Part shown: piece by piece, positions 28,300 through 42,075 of the stretch
Numbering within the stretch: the first letter of the stretch is position 1
Layout: the number at the start of each line of letters is the position of its first letter
Origin: Eopsaltria australis
Taxonomy: Eukaryota; Chordata; Aves; Passeriformes; Petroicidae
Direction of reading: 5' to 3'
DNA: 64,000 nucleotides
Assembly: GCA_034509425.1 (NCBI GenBank)
Contig: JAVTVJ010000072.1
Span: 3,720,001-3,784,000 of the forward strand
Notes under the pieces: model-generated
Database searches by the model: none
What the model was told of the DNA's origin: nothing
The model's input: only the letters and a program-made list of their open reading frames with translations
Position numbers and translations under genes: made by a program

Positions 28300-28570
28300 T
28301 GCCTACCTTCCCCCAAAGCCCATTGCTTTGCTCTTGCCTCTGTTGAATTACATCTCAGTAAGCTTATTAAATGATTGAGTGGTTTGGAAATGTCCTTCAA
28401 ATCTTCACAGCCTGCTCTAAACCTTACTGCTATAAGTAACTGTGTGCTATCTGCAATGTTCTTAACCCATCACACATCTCCTTTCCTGGTGAACAGCACT
28501 TGCAGGCAGTTTGGTGACCTCTCCTTAGCCAGATCCAATCACACACTCTCTGTTACCTCTGTACCAGTCA
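28300..28570 (-). mobile_element. CR1 LINE ORF2 fragment, minus strand, probably same insertion as 27694-27900
   Basis: The plus strand carries diverged reverse-complement CR1 from further inside ORF2: TGTTGAATTACATCTCAGTA, TTAAATGATTGAGTGG, GTGTGCTATCTGCAATGTTC, GGTGAACAGCACTTGCAGGC, and AGCCAGATCCAATCACAC. The order and strand fit a continuation of the 3' end at 27694, with a poorly matching 400-base middle. Together they would make a truncated CR1 of about 0.9 kb. Confidence 0.45.
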
Positions 28571-29029
28571 TGGACTGGTGAATGGACCTGCTGTCCTATG
28601 CCACTGCTACCTGGTGTCCTCTAAAGCTCTGGCAAGGGACTTTGTCCAGAGACGCTGATCTGTCCTGCTTATTTGCCCAAGCACTGATGGACCAGGTGCC
28701 CCGGGATGGATGATCCTGCTTACAAGGCTTGTGCCATGTAGGGAGCAAACACAGCACTTCAGGAACACCAGCAGCAGCCGATATCAGCAACAAACACGGT
28801 AATGAGCTGCTGGCTGCTCAAAGTGAGGCACAGCAATGCTGAGCACAACAAGCACTGCAGCTCAGTGAAAAAATTGCATGCAAAACTCGCAGGATGCTCA
28901 CGGAGGCATGGGTCTAAGTGCCACCCTGCATGAACAAGGCCAGTCATTCATAGGGGGAGGTTCATTGTGGACAGATCCCAACCATTCTGACAGAAGCTAG
29001 CCTCCAAAAAAGGATCATTACAAAGTGAT

Positions 29030-29280
29030 GTAACAATAACTATGCATGCAATTATGTACTTATGCATACATGTATATAAAATTATAACAGTATGTCGAAA
29101 AACACAATGTGCATGGTAAGAATTTCTTTTAATATTCTAGTATTGGATAATATTAAATGGTTTCTTATTAATTGAATCAGTAGTTATTGATTAATAAAAA
29201 TTACTATTAAGTATTTACATATTTCTTTTAAATTATTAATTTCAAAAAAATTTTTTAATTATCTGTCTGGAACTTCCATA
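29030..29280. other. Very AT-rich segment
   Basis: About 250 bases are made largely of A and T with many short palindromes (for example ATGCAT and TTAATTAA-like steps), most extreme at 29130-29275. Such sequence can attach to the nuclear matrix or unwind easily, but nothing here shows function. Confidence 0.6.
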
Positions 29281-30033
29281 CTCTTTCATACCTAACTTTC
29301 ACCCCTTACAGGCACTGTCAAGAAATTAAATATCATATGAATTTTACAGGTGACAATGCAGAAAGAAAATCTACAACCAGAGAACTGCTCTTCCACTATG
29401 ACCAAAGAGATTCATTTCTGTTGTTACCCTTTGAAATCCATGTGCTTCCAAAGGTCGTGGATTTTTTAACTCAGGGCAGCCACAGGTACCACTGTGATGG
29501 ATATTATAAAACATCCAGAAAAGACACATTTGGGCAGGGACGTTACCCAGATCCTCACATGTTTTGTAATAAAATCATATTTGTTGGAAAAAAGCAATGA
29601 CTTGAAAGAAACTGATTTAACAGTGCAGTTCAAGTCAGATGATTATTTTCTCCTACATAAGCATTTAGAGGCAAATTTTCCCCTAACTAGCATTTTGAAA
29701 ACTGCATTTCAGATCTGCTATCCTAGAGTATAGCAATGCATATTGGCACAAGTAAATGCATAAAACTGACAAACTGTACAGAAACTTTTCAGGCAAGATT
29801 TAAAATAGAACTCAGAATATATGAACAAGAAAACATCATTATCATAAAGAATCCTCTCAGATGCAGAGTCTCTCCTGCAACGTACTGTTGCAAGACAGGA
29901 GAGCTTTTGCTGGAAAAATGCTTTATGTAAGACTTTTCATTTCACTTCCTCTCGCTTCTATGAAAGACAGGAGATGATTTTGCAAGAACTTTGTTGTCAG
30001 CACCAACACTGTGAAGGAGCAGTAGGTAAAACC

Positions 30034-30083
30034 TTGCTTTGAAGATGATCAGTGCAAAGCTTTGCTTTGAACATGGCCAGTGC
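30034..30083 (+). repeat. Imperfect tandem duplication, period 28
   Basis: TTGCTTTGAAGATGATCAGT GC at 30034-30055 recurs as TTGCTTTGAACATGGCCAGT GC at 30062-30083, with three differences. Confidence 0.8.
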
Positions 30084-30126
30084 CTATCACAGAACAGGCA
30101 CAGCTGCTCTGGTTTCATAAGCAGAG

Positions 30127-30145
30127 AGCCAGCTTCACGCTGGCT
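30127..30145. repeat. Perfect 7-bp hairpin
   Basis: AGCCAGC and GCTGGCT flank the 5-base loop TTCAC. No T run follows, and the setting is non-coding bird DNA, so it is not a bacterial-type terminator. Confidence 0.8.
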
Positions 30146-32574
30146 TTACTTTCTGTGCACAATACTGGGACACATTGCTTAGGTATGCCCACATAAATAG
30201 CTGGTGTAATACAGCACTAATAAAACCTCAAAACAACCAAGAATAAAACCTTAAAATCTGTCAGCAGAGGTATTCTCAGTAGATGGAAAATTGCTCTCAG
30301 TTGTGGATCCAGGACCGATGACCTATACTCGAGAGAGACAAATCTCAAAAGGTATGTGGAGAAGGCTTGCCTGAGAGATGAAAAGCACAGGGGTTGTTTA
30401 AAGAGAAACTGTGAGAAAATATTTGCTGTTGGGTTCCAAGCAGTCCTCCTCTAAAAGGCAAAAAGTTATTCTAGCCTTGATACCTATACATACAATGGCA
30501 GATATTTCAGTTAACATCAGAGAAGGAAATTAACTATTATGTGTGAGAACAAATCACACTTAATGAGCTGTGAATAAAAACCCATTTGTAATAAGAGCAG
30601 GATATCTACACTATTGATGCAATCATGTTCTGAAAACAGATTGTTATAAGAGAATGATCAAAAATCCCAAACAGTTTAAAAATAAGTCTCAGTAAGTTCA
30701 TGCTTGCAATACATCAGGACTGATATGGCCGCCCAGGGGCTGCTCACAAGTTCCATTGAACAGGGGCAATCTCATTTTGGGTATGACCATAAGCACATTT
30801 CATGGATGTTTCCCTGTCTGTAAATTACTTTCAAGTTGAAAATGAAATAATTTAAACTCATGAGAATGGACTTTGTGAAGCGGGAAATGAAAGAGCCAAG
30901 CTAAAGAAAACTCTCAGAAAATGAAGTCTGCCATTTGCATTTTAAAACATGTTTAACTACCTTTATATTTAAAAGTTTTATTCTATTTATAGACATCTGC
31001 ATCTAAATTCATATTCCAGCTGCATTTTAAACAACCTCTAGAGATAATTTTCTATTCCTATCCAGCCTCATCTTTGCTCCTAAGTGACAGATTTCTATTC
31101 AGGTCCACAACTAGATGCAGCAGGCAGTAGCAGACCCTTCCCAGCAGACTCTCCCAAAGGCTGTGTCTTTAATGAATGTTAATTGACTGACAAGATATTG
31201 AAACACTCAAAGCCTATCGGAGAATGCCCGTGGGAATGATTCTTCCCCTAGACAAGACAAAGAGTAAATATACAGTGACTAAAATGTACAGATAATCTGA
31301 AAATGCAAATACTAAGTAGCTCACCTGCACTACTCTTAACCTGGTGTGTAACAAGGGCAAAAAGACACAAGAGAGAAAACACAGACAATTCTAATTCTGA
31401 CATTAAGTACACTATGAAACCTTGACCTCAAAAGTAGCAATGCAAGAAGTTTCTCTTGATATATAGAGGAGAGATGCTCTCCAGCCTATAGTAAAGAAGA
31501 GGCTGAATGAAAAACACTTCAGGGTGTTTATACAGTCCAAGTACAGAAAGTACTGCTACAACTCAAGAACTATTATGCATGAGAACAAATGACTCTGACA
31601 TAATTTGCATCTTAAAGATCTAATGCTATATAATAGGCTTTTCCTGGAGCCTGACATCATGGCTATTAAACCAAACAGGCCTAGTTCATTATGACAGAAG
31701 TAGTGCAGCATCCAAATGTGGTGATGTTAGAAGCCAGCGAGTTACTATACTTAGGAACTCTTGTTTCTTATGCATAATTCATGTGGGAAGAACAACAGAT
31801 CTGAAGACACTGAACCAAATCTCAACTTACTGGTACAAAGCTAGAAAATCTGGAATAAAATTATAAATAGTTTGACCATATAACTTGTTACACAGTTTTG
31901 CCATGGCCACTGACAGGCCACAAGCTTTGTAGTAAGTTTAAAAGGCACCAGACCTTAAGTTTCTCAGATGTGTTCTGGCTCAGTTTTCCTGATCTGCCTA
32001 TAAGTTTGCTTTACTTGATTGTTCTAAATTAGTTTACTTGGTTACCACGTGTCCATGGCTAATTTGTGTTACTTTCTTTTATCTTTGTATTGTACAACCA
32101 TGGCTTCATATAGCTAGCCTAGTAGTTACTCTAAGCAAATGTGATATTTATGCCTCGAACATAATGATGAATTACAGACAAATATAGGCCTCAGAAGACA
32201 GTTGAACAGTAATAAATTTATTAACAGTAATACATAAAAGACACAAGATAGAGCAAATGTTGATGCAACATTTGAGCTGAAGACAAATTAAGAAAGAGGA
32301 AAGGTGTAGAAATGTGTTAGAGAGCAAACAGAAATGACTCCAAGTAGTTCCTAGAGGGAGGAAGACAAAATTATCAAGGTGAACATCATATTCCTCCTGG
32401 CAAAGGATGCCAGGTGCTGACAACTCATCATAGCACCCAGCATCATCACCAGGATAAAACTGCAGACAGCAGGATCCAGAGGAGCAGGCAATGGGTGAGC
32501 ATAATGTCAGGAGATGGAAAAATTAATGATGTGGATGGCAAGGCAGAGTGCTCCCTCAAAAACCTTGCATATAT

Positions 32575-32703
32575 CTCAAGGCTGGGAGAAGTGGCTGAAA
32601 TGCCAGAGGGTCCAGTTTGTCATCCAAAGGGACATTGTCAGGTTAGAGAAACAGCTTGACAGGAACTTCTCATGAAGTACAACAGGAAGAAATGTAGGAT
32701 CCG
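32575..32703 (+). mobile_element. CR1 LINE reverse transcriptase fragment, plus strand
   Basis: The sequence CAAGGCTGGGAGAAGTGGCT GAAATGCCAGAGGG, then CATCCAAAGGGACATTGTCA GGTTAGAG and CTCATGAAGTACAAC, follows the CR1 stretch after the FADD motif (protein theme LGGVADTPEG...IQRDLDRLE...LMKFN). Frameshifts break it. The plus-strand open frame at 32414-32659 ends inside it and reads RLGEVAEMPEG. Confidence 0.65.
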
Positions 32704-34653
32704 TCCAAACATTCCTCAAGCCTTTCCCTATCATTAGCTGGATTGAAGCGAAAAATCAGCTGAGTCTCCATGTACGTGATGCTGAACACCAGCGATGTGC
32801 AGTCACCCTTGACACTCAAGGTTTCCCCAGCAGTATTACTGCTGCCCACAGGGGAAAGCAGCTGGGTGGGAATAGCTTGGGTCTTTGTGTGACATCCTAA
32901 ATTCAAGCCCCCAGGAAGCAGCAAACCTTCCCAGAGAGCAAGGCAGGTTGCAAGTGGGGGCTTCACTTTCCTGCAGGGGGAAGTCTCATACTGTTACCAT
33001 GCACTGCTTCTCCTTGGTGCTGTCAAATGGATCAGGCCCTGATGTTCCCAGGGTAGCATCTTGCTCCAGCATGTGCTGGAAAACACAGTGCCCTGTGGCA
33101 TCAAGCTGCTGTCACATATGACATCTCTTTCTGGGATTAGTGAAAACTGTGCCCTTTCAAGGAAAATACATGTCTACTATGATTAAATTCTGGGTTAAAG
33201 GTATGAGTAGTAACAGTTTATCAAACACAGTAACCTAAAAACTAATAGGTAAATTGGGGAAAAAAGAAAACCTCCTTGCTAATACTACTTGAAATCATGA
33301 AAATAGCCATCTTTTCTCTCCTATTAGCCTTTAAATTAAATCCTGAATAGTACCGATAACATTAAATTAGCCTCTTGTTTTTCAATTATTGTTCCTTTCA
33401 GAAAGTGTAGTTTTCAACTTCTTTGAAAGTATCTTCTGCAATACTCTGGCTATTTAAATATACCATGAACAGTTAAAGCTGGTCTTTCAACATACCTTCT
33501 CAATGAAGTCAAACTTAAAGCATTAATTTTTCATTTGTAACAAGAAAACCTTTTGTTTAGCTTAAACACTGAAAATGTAGCTGGCTGATTTTGTCCCCCA
33601 GCTCTTTTTCCCTGAAACTCCTCTGATGCCCCAATAATTTCCAAACAAATATCTTTTCTTGTTTGGCTGTTTTTCTCTCAGTCTTATCTAATGTTGTAGT
33701 CCAGGTTGCAATCAATAGTAGAGAGACAGTTCTGAACCTGTTTAAACTCTTGACTTCATATCATGGCTGAAGGGAAAATAATTCTACCAGTTAATGACGC
33801 AAAAGGAGAATTTCAATCATACCACAGATGTAACAAGCAGTCTTCACAAAGTCTTGAGGTTTTTTCAAAAAGGGCCCAACAACTGCTTTGTATCCAGAAT
33901 AACCACAACAGGATATAAAAAAGAACAGCAGTCACCACACCTCAGGAATGCTTAAGACAGGTATATCAAGTTCATATACAAAAAGATAACCTCAAAGAAA
34001 AAGCCACTGTCGGCCTCTGAGGCTTTCTCCATATTGAAATGAAGCAAAAAGACAAGAAATATGGGGAATATTCCTAATTAACTAAGCTGACTCCTTCATT
34101 TCATGATTTGGGACACACTTGCAAACATGGCTGTAGAAGTGAAAAGGCTCTGTAAGGTGTCAGTGTAGAAAGCAGTAAACACTCCTACTAAGAGAAGGAA
34201 TTATTATAAGAGGATTAAACTTTAGTTTCTTATTCCTACTATGGTTAAATAGCTGTTGGTTTAAAGACAAATTATATAAACATATATTTGAACTGTTAAG
34301 TAGGTGGGAACAGAGATGCTCACATCCATTGAAATTCCTTGGCAGACAAAAACTGAAATACCAAAGCATAAAAACCAGCTTTCTTCAGTTCACCCTGCAC
34401 ATCCTGTTTTAACAGGGAAGTTTTCCTCACTTCCCTTGACCTGCTAAGGGTATAGGATGTGGTGAAGGAAGGGCTTCCCCTCCAAATATTATGAGCTCAA
34501 TGTGAAGAAGAAAAACAAAATGTATACCTTTTTTTATCATAAGCAAAATAAAGGGGTCTTTTTAAGAGGAAAACCACTCTCCTGTTTATGCAATTCCCTA
34601 TATATTCCATGCAGCTATCTCACAAAGTCAGCCAAATTGGGTAGAAAAACAGG

Positions 34654-34790
34654 GTCATAGAATAACACAGACTGGGAGGGACTTCAGCCTCTGAAGGTCA
34701 TCTTATACAACCTCTGATCAACACAGGATCAGCAAAACAGTCCCCAAGGTATTCTCCAACCCGGTCTTTAGATCAGAAACAATGCAGACA
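34654..34790 (-). mobile_element. CR1 LINE 3' end fragment, minus strand
   Basis: The plus strand opens with TCATAGAATAACACAGACTG GGAGGGACTTCAGCC, then AAGGTCATCTTATACAACCT CTGATCAACACAGG. This is reverse-complement CR1 starting at its characteristic ATTCTATGA end. It fades out near the heavily diverged TCCAACCCGGTC. Confidence 0.72.
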
Positions 34791-35754
34791 GACTGGAATG
34801 GATTAGTTCTGCTGCTCATAAAAAAACCTGCTTCTATCGGGTTTTGTTTACTTCAGATACAAAATTAATTCAAACTCATTATGTAAGATTTATATTTGCC
34901 ATCACCCTTTGAGCATGTTGCTTCTGCATAAATGTTATATTTAACCACTGTTCACCTCTCTACAGTTAAAATGGAGCATTGAGCAGAGATCAGCTTGAAC
35001 AATTTCATTCTCCATTGTTCAACTCAAATAATCAATATGTGACTTTCTCAGAATTATGATTGTTTTCCAGCTTTTGAGAATAAAAGTAACTTCTGCAAAC
35101 TGAAAAGAATTCATAAGAAAATGAAAATAGCTCCAATTGTTTCGAGTGAAAGGATACACGGTAGTTATTCCTGGTAAATTACAATCCTGTATATGGACAT
35201 TTTACTTTCTGTGACTCCCTGAGGTGAGCTATATTTTTTAAGAATATCATATCAAATAGAGAACAACTTAATTAGCAGCAGGATTTATATTCTAATACAC
35301 AGAATGTACCTGCAGCAACAAAGGAGACAAATTTAATCAAATTGTTCTCTGCTTCCAAATCTTGGTATCTGTCACACAAGAAAAACTGCAGTTCAGTGGG
35401 ATGCAAGACCCATGAATAGGTCTAAAACACCGTATGTTTAGGGTAGTTTCCTAAGAAAACTAAGCTTATGCAATTCCACTTTCTGGTTGTCCCATCTACA
35501 TATCTTCTATTAGAAGATTTGATTCTGTTGGCCAACTTCAGACACGCTCAAAAGGAGTGAACATCAGGAAGATGATCGTGTTACTCAAATTCACAGGAGT
35601 GTGAGCAGCCACACCAGATCACAGCAGCCTTCTTGGGAAGGGAAAGCAGAATTCAGCTTCCACACACACTCCATTTATCAACCACTGACAGGATGCTGAC
35701 ATTTAAATCCTATTATCACCCTTTCAGATTTTTAGAAGGACTTACTAATTATTT

Positions 35755-35820
35755 CAGTATTTTACACTTCTCAAGACATTTTACAAACATTATATCCTGC
35801 ATTCAAATTTTTGAGAGCCC
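35755..35820 (+). repeat. Possible MIR-type SINE fragment
   Basis: CACTTCTCAAGACATTTTAC AAACATTATATCCTGC resembles the amniote MIR stretch usually read as CTCAAAGCGCTTTACAAACA. About 90 bases on, CTACAGATGAGGAGAAAAG could be its TTTACAGATGAGGAAAC tail. The match is short and old. Confidence 0.35.
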
Positions 35821-36756
35821 TTTCTTAGCTGCTGTAAATCAGTTAATTCAACCGTGACATTCTGACATGCACCAACAGAGGAAGGAGTCCCACAAAAAAT
35901 AAATCCTACAGATGAGGAGAAAAGAATTACCCTGATACAATAAATAGTCTACCTAATATAATTCTTCTTTCCATACATGGGTATACTAAATGCTTTTAAA
36001 ATGAAGTAACAAGTCATCTAGATTTCATCCCCCGAAGTCCATGTATAGACAGAGTACTTACGGAGTAAAAATGGAGTCATTCCCTGCGTGTGAAATCATT
36101 GGAAGGGAACTGGTTTAGTGTTAGACATTGCTAAGCACAAGGGTAAAGAATATCTAATAAATATTGTGTAGTATTAACTAAATAGATGAATAGAGGGGAC
36201 ATAGTTCATATTAAAATCAAAAAAACTCTTTAAAAGCATGACCAAGGGATTACCACAGAGGTTACATCAGCTCTCAGTCTGTCCAAACCTGTACCAAATG
36301 AAAACAGACAACAGCCTAAGCCAGAGGGCAGATCCAGTAGACAACACTCCAAAATTTGGTACAATTAAGATAATCAGTGGTACATTGAAATAATTAGGTA
36401 CAGACTCCTACAAAAGAGGCTTCTACACACGAGAGGGAGCTTGTTTTACATATATATAAGTACATTAGCCTTAATAATAAACTGCTGGCGTGAACCCCAC
36501 ACGTGACCAGGAGCAGAGCTAAAACAAATCCTGGGCACCCAGTGGAGTGGTGGCAACAGAGACAAATCAGAGAAGAGATGGATGGTAGAGAAAACAGTAA
36601 CTGGAGGCTGCAGAATCACTGCATTTCATACTAGGTGGGCAGTTGGGGCACAGTGGACAAACAAAGCATTTAGCCCCATAAACAGCTGGTAATTTTCTCT
36701 CTTTTTATTCTTCCACTTTTTCCTCACCTGCCACAAGGTCCACTTATCTCTCCTCA

Positions 36757-36771
36757 CCCCCCCCCCCCCCC
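36757..36771 (+). repeat. Poly-C run of 15
   Basis: Fifteen consecutive C lie within a C/T-rich stretch (about 36710-36785). On the minus strand this is a G15 run in purine-rich sequence. Confidence 0.9.
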
Positions 36772-39700
36772 ACTTCCCCTCTCTAGCACCTCTGTGCAAT
36801 TAGCTTATTCTTTTCTCTTCTAAAGCCCTTTACTGCTCTCCACTCTCCCGTACAGTTGAAGAAGTAAGCATCACCAGACTCTTTTAATGCAATTTTCTTT
36901 AATTTAATTTTATTATGCTTTTTCCTGGATCCTTTTCACTGTAGAAACTCCTTTTCTCTTCTGTCCCTTTCCTTCTCCATACAAACTACTTACAGCTTAT
37001 CTGGAGACAGTTTACTTCAACTTGAAGCCAGCCAAAGCTCTGGAAACTGTTGCCTCCCTCTGAAGAGCTGCTTCCATCTGCACCACACAGCTCCTTTTCC
37101 AAACCAACTCCCTTGCAGCTCTGGTTGCTGCATCCAGAGGCGTTATCTCACATTTAATAGCCCTGAATGAGTTTGTTTTCTTGGGATTTGTCCAACTGAT
37201 CTTCAAACTCAAGATTTCACATACAAGAATCTTTCAGGAATAAATTCTGCAACTAAAGCAGGAGTTACAAATGTTGTTCCCTTTGCCCTCTTTCAACCTG
37301 CACCTACATGATTTATTTGATGATGTTCAGCTGCTGTCAGAAGAGACTGGCAACTATTCCCTCACCTGATAGTTTAGACCTTTGTCAAATCCATCTTCAT
37401 TTTTCTTTTGTCATAGGTGAAAAGTCCTATCTGTGTATACAGTTTACATAGAAACTAAACAGGGTATTATCTTGGGCATCTTCAAATTTGACCATATTTT
37501 AATAGATGGCTTATATTCTTAAATTCATCTGAATTAAAGCATGTATGTAGTGACTGAGAACTATGTCAAGTTCTGTGGGGAAAAAAAAGACATCTGCTCT
37601 AGGCTGCACTGCTGAAAGCTTTTTTTAAATGTATATTGAATTCAAATTAAGAAATACAGTAACCAAACCAGAAATCTAAAATATTTTATGAACATTCAGC
37701 ATACAAAAGTTTGGTAAAACACAGAAGGATTGATACACAGGAGTGACAAACCATGATATTTTCTAAAGGACTACTCATTATACAGCATATGAAGTAGCTG
37801 GAGAGAGAAACAGGCTCCAGGAAAGATCAAGTCCTTCTGCTATAGCAAAACAAATGCTTACTTCTGACAGGGAAAGCCAAGCTCTGCAAACCCTCCTCCC
37901 ATTCCTCACAGTGTTAACATAAACATAAGAAAATGAAAGTCTTAGACACTCATTCTGGATGTGAGTATAAATGGAGGCAATACCCCAGAAAAATGTACAG
38001 GAGAGAAACAGATATCAGTACTCTTACCTCTAGTAACTTCCAGGGAGAAATGGGGTGGAAGCTTCTGGAGTGGGGAACCCCAAACATAAAACCAACACCC
38101 AAACCTTGATTGAAATAAATCTAATCCTAATCTGCAAGAAAGGACAACCTTGTGAACAAACACAGTTGTGTTTAGAAGTTCTTTAACTAAACATAAGAGC
38201 CTATTTAAATACAATGCCTACTGATGCAACCTGTTTCACATGCAATTCCAACTCTTCTTTAAAAGCACTCATTTCACTCTTAAAATGATGGTAACACAGA
38301 CTCCCTGCATTCAGCCTGAGCTGCACAGAAGAACTGAATAAAGTTCTGGGTTGCAGATCTTTGCTTTGTGTTAGAAGTCTGATTCCTATTTATTCTTTCC
38401 CACGCACAGTTAGTGAACACAAACTTGTTTGCCATGGTGATTGCTGATATTATGTTACTGAATACAGATTTGGCTCTACCAACTTTAGCCTTTAGAAAAT
38501 ACCATTAATGGTAAATTGACCACTGAACTAAAGCTGGTTAGCACAAGGGACTGTGTCGTCTGAACACAAATACTGGTTTGCACAAACCAAAGAATCTCCA
38601 AACTGGATGATCCCTGGAGCTATTTTCAAGAGTGTCTTTTATATCCATGCTGAGTATATTCTATTTTCAGCTGACATCTTAAAGTTGAAGGGAGGGGAAA
38701 AAAAACCCAGCCTGAAACAGCCATTTCAGGCTAGCTGGAGAAAACCTGTCAGTGTCCCAGTTCTACTTCCAAGAGTACGTAGGAAAAAGAACCTCTTCTG
38801 CATGCTAAAACGATTAGGAGCTCATGCACCTGAGCTGGATGTGCGTAGTTAAGGGACCAAGAGATCCCCAAGAATGAAACAACAATTTAACACCTGGAAG
38901 AATTAAACATTTTTCTATTGGCACAGCTGCACAGTGCACATCAAATGTGAGCTTCCCAAGCAGAATTTTATTAGAAAAAAAATCTACCTTGCTCATTATA
39001 TTATTGAACATAAGTGAAGTGTTCTGAGTCTTATCCGTATGAAACGAAATGAAATTACCTCTAAAGCTACCCTGTGCCTCAGGGAAAGTTTTCCCACCAC
39101 GGTAGCACCACCTCCAATCCAGAGATGGTCGAGCTGTTGCTTTTGCATTGGGAAGTAAGAGTGATGCAAGAGCGCACCCTCCCTGTCACCGCAGCAAATT
39201 GAATTTAGCAAATCGCATTTTCCTGATTAACAGCAGAAAAATCTTGTCATACTCAGTAAGAAGATAAATTTTTAAAAATAAATCCTATGCCTGAGTCAAT
39301 TTAAAGTCTTATTGCTAGATGAGCAACATTCAGTTCCAGGACTCCACAGGGACTTTTACTTAAACATAAAATAATAATAATGAAAAAACCCTAACCCTCT
39401 GCCAAATGCACAGGAAAAGAAAGCTTTTTTTTTTCCCTCCAGATTCAATACTCACCTAGAAAGACACAAGGACAAGCTAATTGTGAAGCAACTACCGACA
39501 GCAATCTGCTCAAACAATGCTGGAAAATTATTTCATGTTCACCACAATCCTTTTCATAAAACATCCTTAGAAAGATCCTGCTGAGCCTCTTTCTACCTCC
39601 TGCATCAAAAGGGTCTCTGAAATTTAAATGCATAATGAAAAGTGCATTTTGCCTTGGTAATTTAAATAGGATTCATGCTCAGAGTACTACAGTCCTCACC

Positions 39701-42042
39701 ATCAGATGTCTCCCCGCCTTTCCTCCCCCGTAGCCCTCTCTCCTCTCAAGAGTTCACCAGAGCCAGAAAGCACAGGTTTTCAGTTCCTACAGAAAATAAA
39801 GGCTGTAGGGAAAAGGAGAAGGAAGCGTGAGGTAGATGAACAGGTGGGTCATTTTGAAAAGTGTTTATAAACCTTTTCTGTCTTCAAAGTTTGGCTGCCA
39901 TGACTGTTTACAGCCCCAGATACTCCAGGCAGCATCCTGAATCTTGGCGTCCGCCCAGGCATTTCCAAATCTTCCAATTAATTAAGTATCTTAGCACTGT
40001 CCCACAAAATGCAGCTGTACGCTTGGATGTCTCGGCATCTCCATAATGTTTGATGAAGACACACATGGACAACCCATCTGGCTGTTCTGAGCCCATTGGA
40101 GGTAGAGACATTGGTGGTAAGAACCACCAAAAGTTCTGCTTCATAAAGCTGTAAGATCATGCTACAATCTAAAGGCACATTGATGACAGATTTTTCTTTT
40201 AAGCATCAAATTTAGAACTGCAAGGAATGTACAGAGTGAAAAAAAGAAAAACCCTCAACCATATCCTGCATAAATCTGAGAATATTGGTATAGTAACAAG
40301 TCAGCCTAACAGAGTTATTGTCCCTTTGGGACAGTGTAGACTGTATTAGGACTATAGATTCCAAGTGAAAGCAAATACACTAAAACAGTGGAGAAGAAAA
40401 TTCTTACATGTCACTAAAACCAGACTGTACAAGTAGATAGAAGTGACAGCAACATTTATTCTATTTAGACACAGCAGTCCTGAGGAAGATCTCTTCCTCC
40501 TTGTGGGAAGACCCTCCTCACTAATGAAGAATTAACCATTTTCAAGCCATTGTAGACAGCCAGGTGCCACATGATGAGAATTTAAATAGTTTTCATGCCT
40601 ACAGGATTACATTCCTCAAAATGTCAGATGCCCCCACCCCTCCTCTCTACTTCTGAGTTTGGGCCCATCTGTGCCAGTAGGCCAGGAATGGGGAAGCAAG
40701 AGCCATCAGGGACCAAGCTAGGATGCCAGGCTAGGTCAAATTGTGTCATGAAATTCACATCCAATTTTATCCACTAAAGTGGTCAGTGTTATTGGAGCAG
40801 TCTGAAATGTTGCATTCCTTTTTATTTCAGATATCACAAAAGCACCTAACAGAAAACCCAGAATAAAACCACTTGTGTTTCTCCACTAAAACTGAGAAAA
40901 GAAGGCTGACTGCCTCGGTCATACCACATTCCCTAGACAGATTATATCCAGTCAGTTCTTTTACTTGCCACCCAGAGACGTGAAGTGACAGCCAGCTAGC
41001 ATGTTCAGCATCCCCAGGAGGTAAGTCACCCCTACATCAAAGCCAAAGATCAAAAGTTTGTCAATACAAGAGCAGTGCAAATGGGTGCAAAAAGCTGGGT
41101 GATAGTACCTGTCATCCCTAGTACTTCACAGTATTTTCACATGGCATCATAAAAGCTAGCTTGTGCTTTGATGAATCTCCAGCTCCACTCAGAAAATTCT
41201 TTAAACCTATGTCTGTAGCTGCTGCCATGACTGAATAAAGAAAAAAAGAGGATTATGCTTCTTTTCTTTTTTGTCTATTTATTTTTCCTCCCTGAAATGA
41301 GGAAAGCCACAGGTAATTTAACCAGTAAAACTCTGGACTTGGAATAAAAGGAAATCGCTAATGGAAACATTTCATCTGTTTGGTTTCACTTATCAACTCT
41401 GTGAGGCAAGCTGGTGCATTTAATCATACTGTTAACAAATATGCCCAGGTGTCTCTCCTCCTCATAATTTCTAACCCATCAGCTTTCACTGTAAGTAGCT
41501 ATAAATTCTCATTTTCCAACCCTGCACTTTTTATTTCGTCCCATACCTATTTTACTCAGTACTGCGAAACTCCAACACTGTGTACAGGCCACATTTCCCT
41601 TATTTGTCACATCAGGACACTCAGCCCACATGTGGTAGTTCTTGTGTCATAATCATTAGCAAACACAGATAAAATAATCTGTTTCCAAAGTTAATCTTCA
41701 ACTAACTGCACCACTTTGGCCCAAAAGTTTGCACTCAGCGCCATCTATTGATGCTATTCGGGTTCAGAACACCCTGGGCTCAGTCACCACTCAGCACTGA
41801 ACCACACCACAAGCTTTATTGAACAATTTAAACACATAGCTATCAATAGCAGCAATACTGGGCTAGGCATTAAAAACATTTGACAAATTAGTATTAAAAT
41901 TTGCCTCTGTTTCTAATTAGCTCTATTCTGTTGTGTGACAGAAATAAAATTGAAATTCTGGTAGGAGCTTTCCAGATAAGGACTTTTGGCATGCCTTGGC
42001 CTTATCAGTTTCTCAGGGATCCTGGAGCTATGTTTCATACAT

Positions 42043-42075
42043 CCTACTACTAATAGTAGCAGTAATAGTAGTAGG
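42043..42075. repeat. Inverted repeat of TAC/GTA triplets
   Basis: CCTACTACTA at 42043-42052 pairs perfectly with TAGTAGTAGG at 42066-42075 around a 13-base loop that itself contains AGTAG. It looks like a trinucleotide repeat that has partly inverted. Confidence 0.8.

Larger units (their letters stand above)
28571..32574. other. Non-coding stretch, no gene recognised
   Basis: It contains the AT-rich segment at 29030-29280, the duplication at 30034 and the hairpin at 30127. The frame at 29337-29600 plus (87 codons) has a protein-like look but no motif I know. The rest is plain unique sequence. Confidence 0.55.

Noticed and set aside
30127..30145. Hairpin considered as a transcription terminator
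   Set aside because: This is vertebrate DNA and no T run follows the stem.
39386..39398. ACCCTAACCCT, resembling the telomere repeat
   Set aside because: Fewer than two units; too short to call an interstitial telomere.
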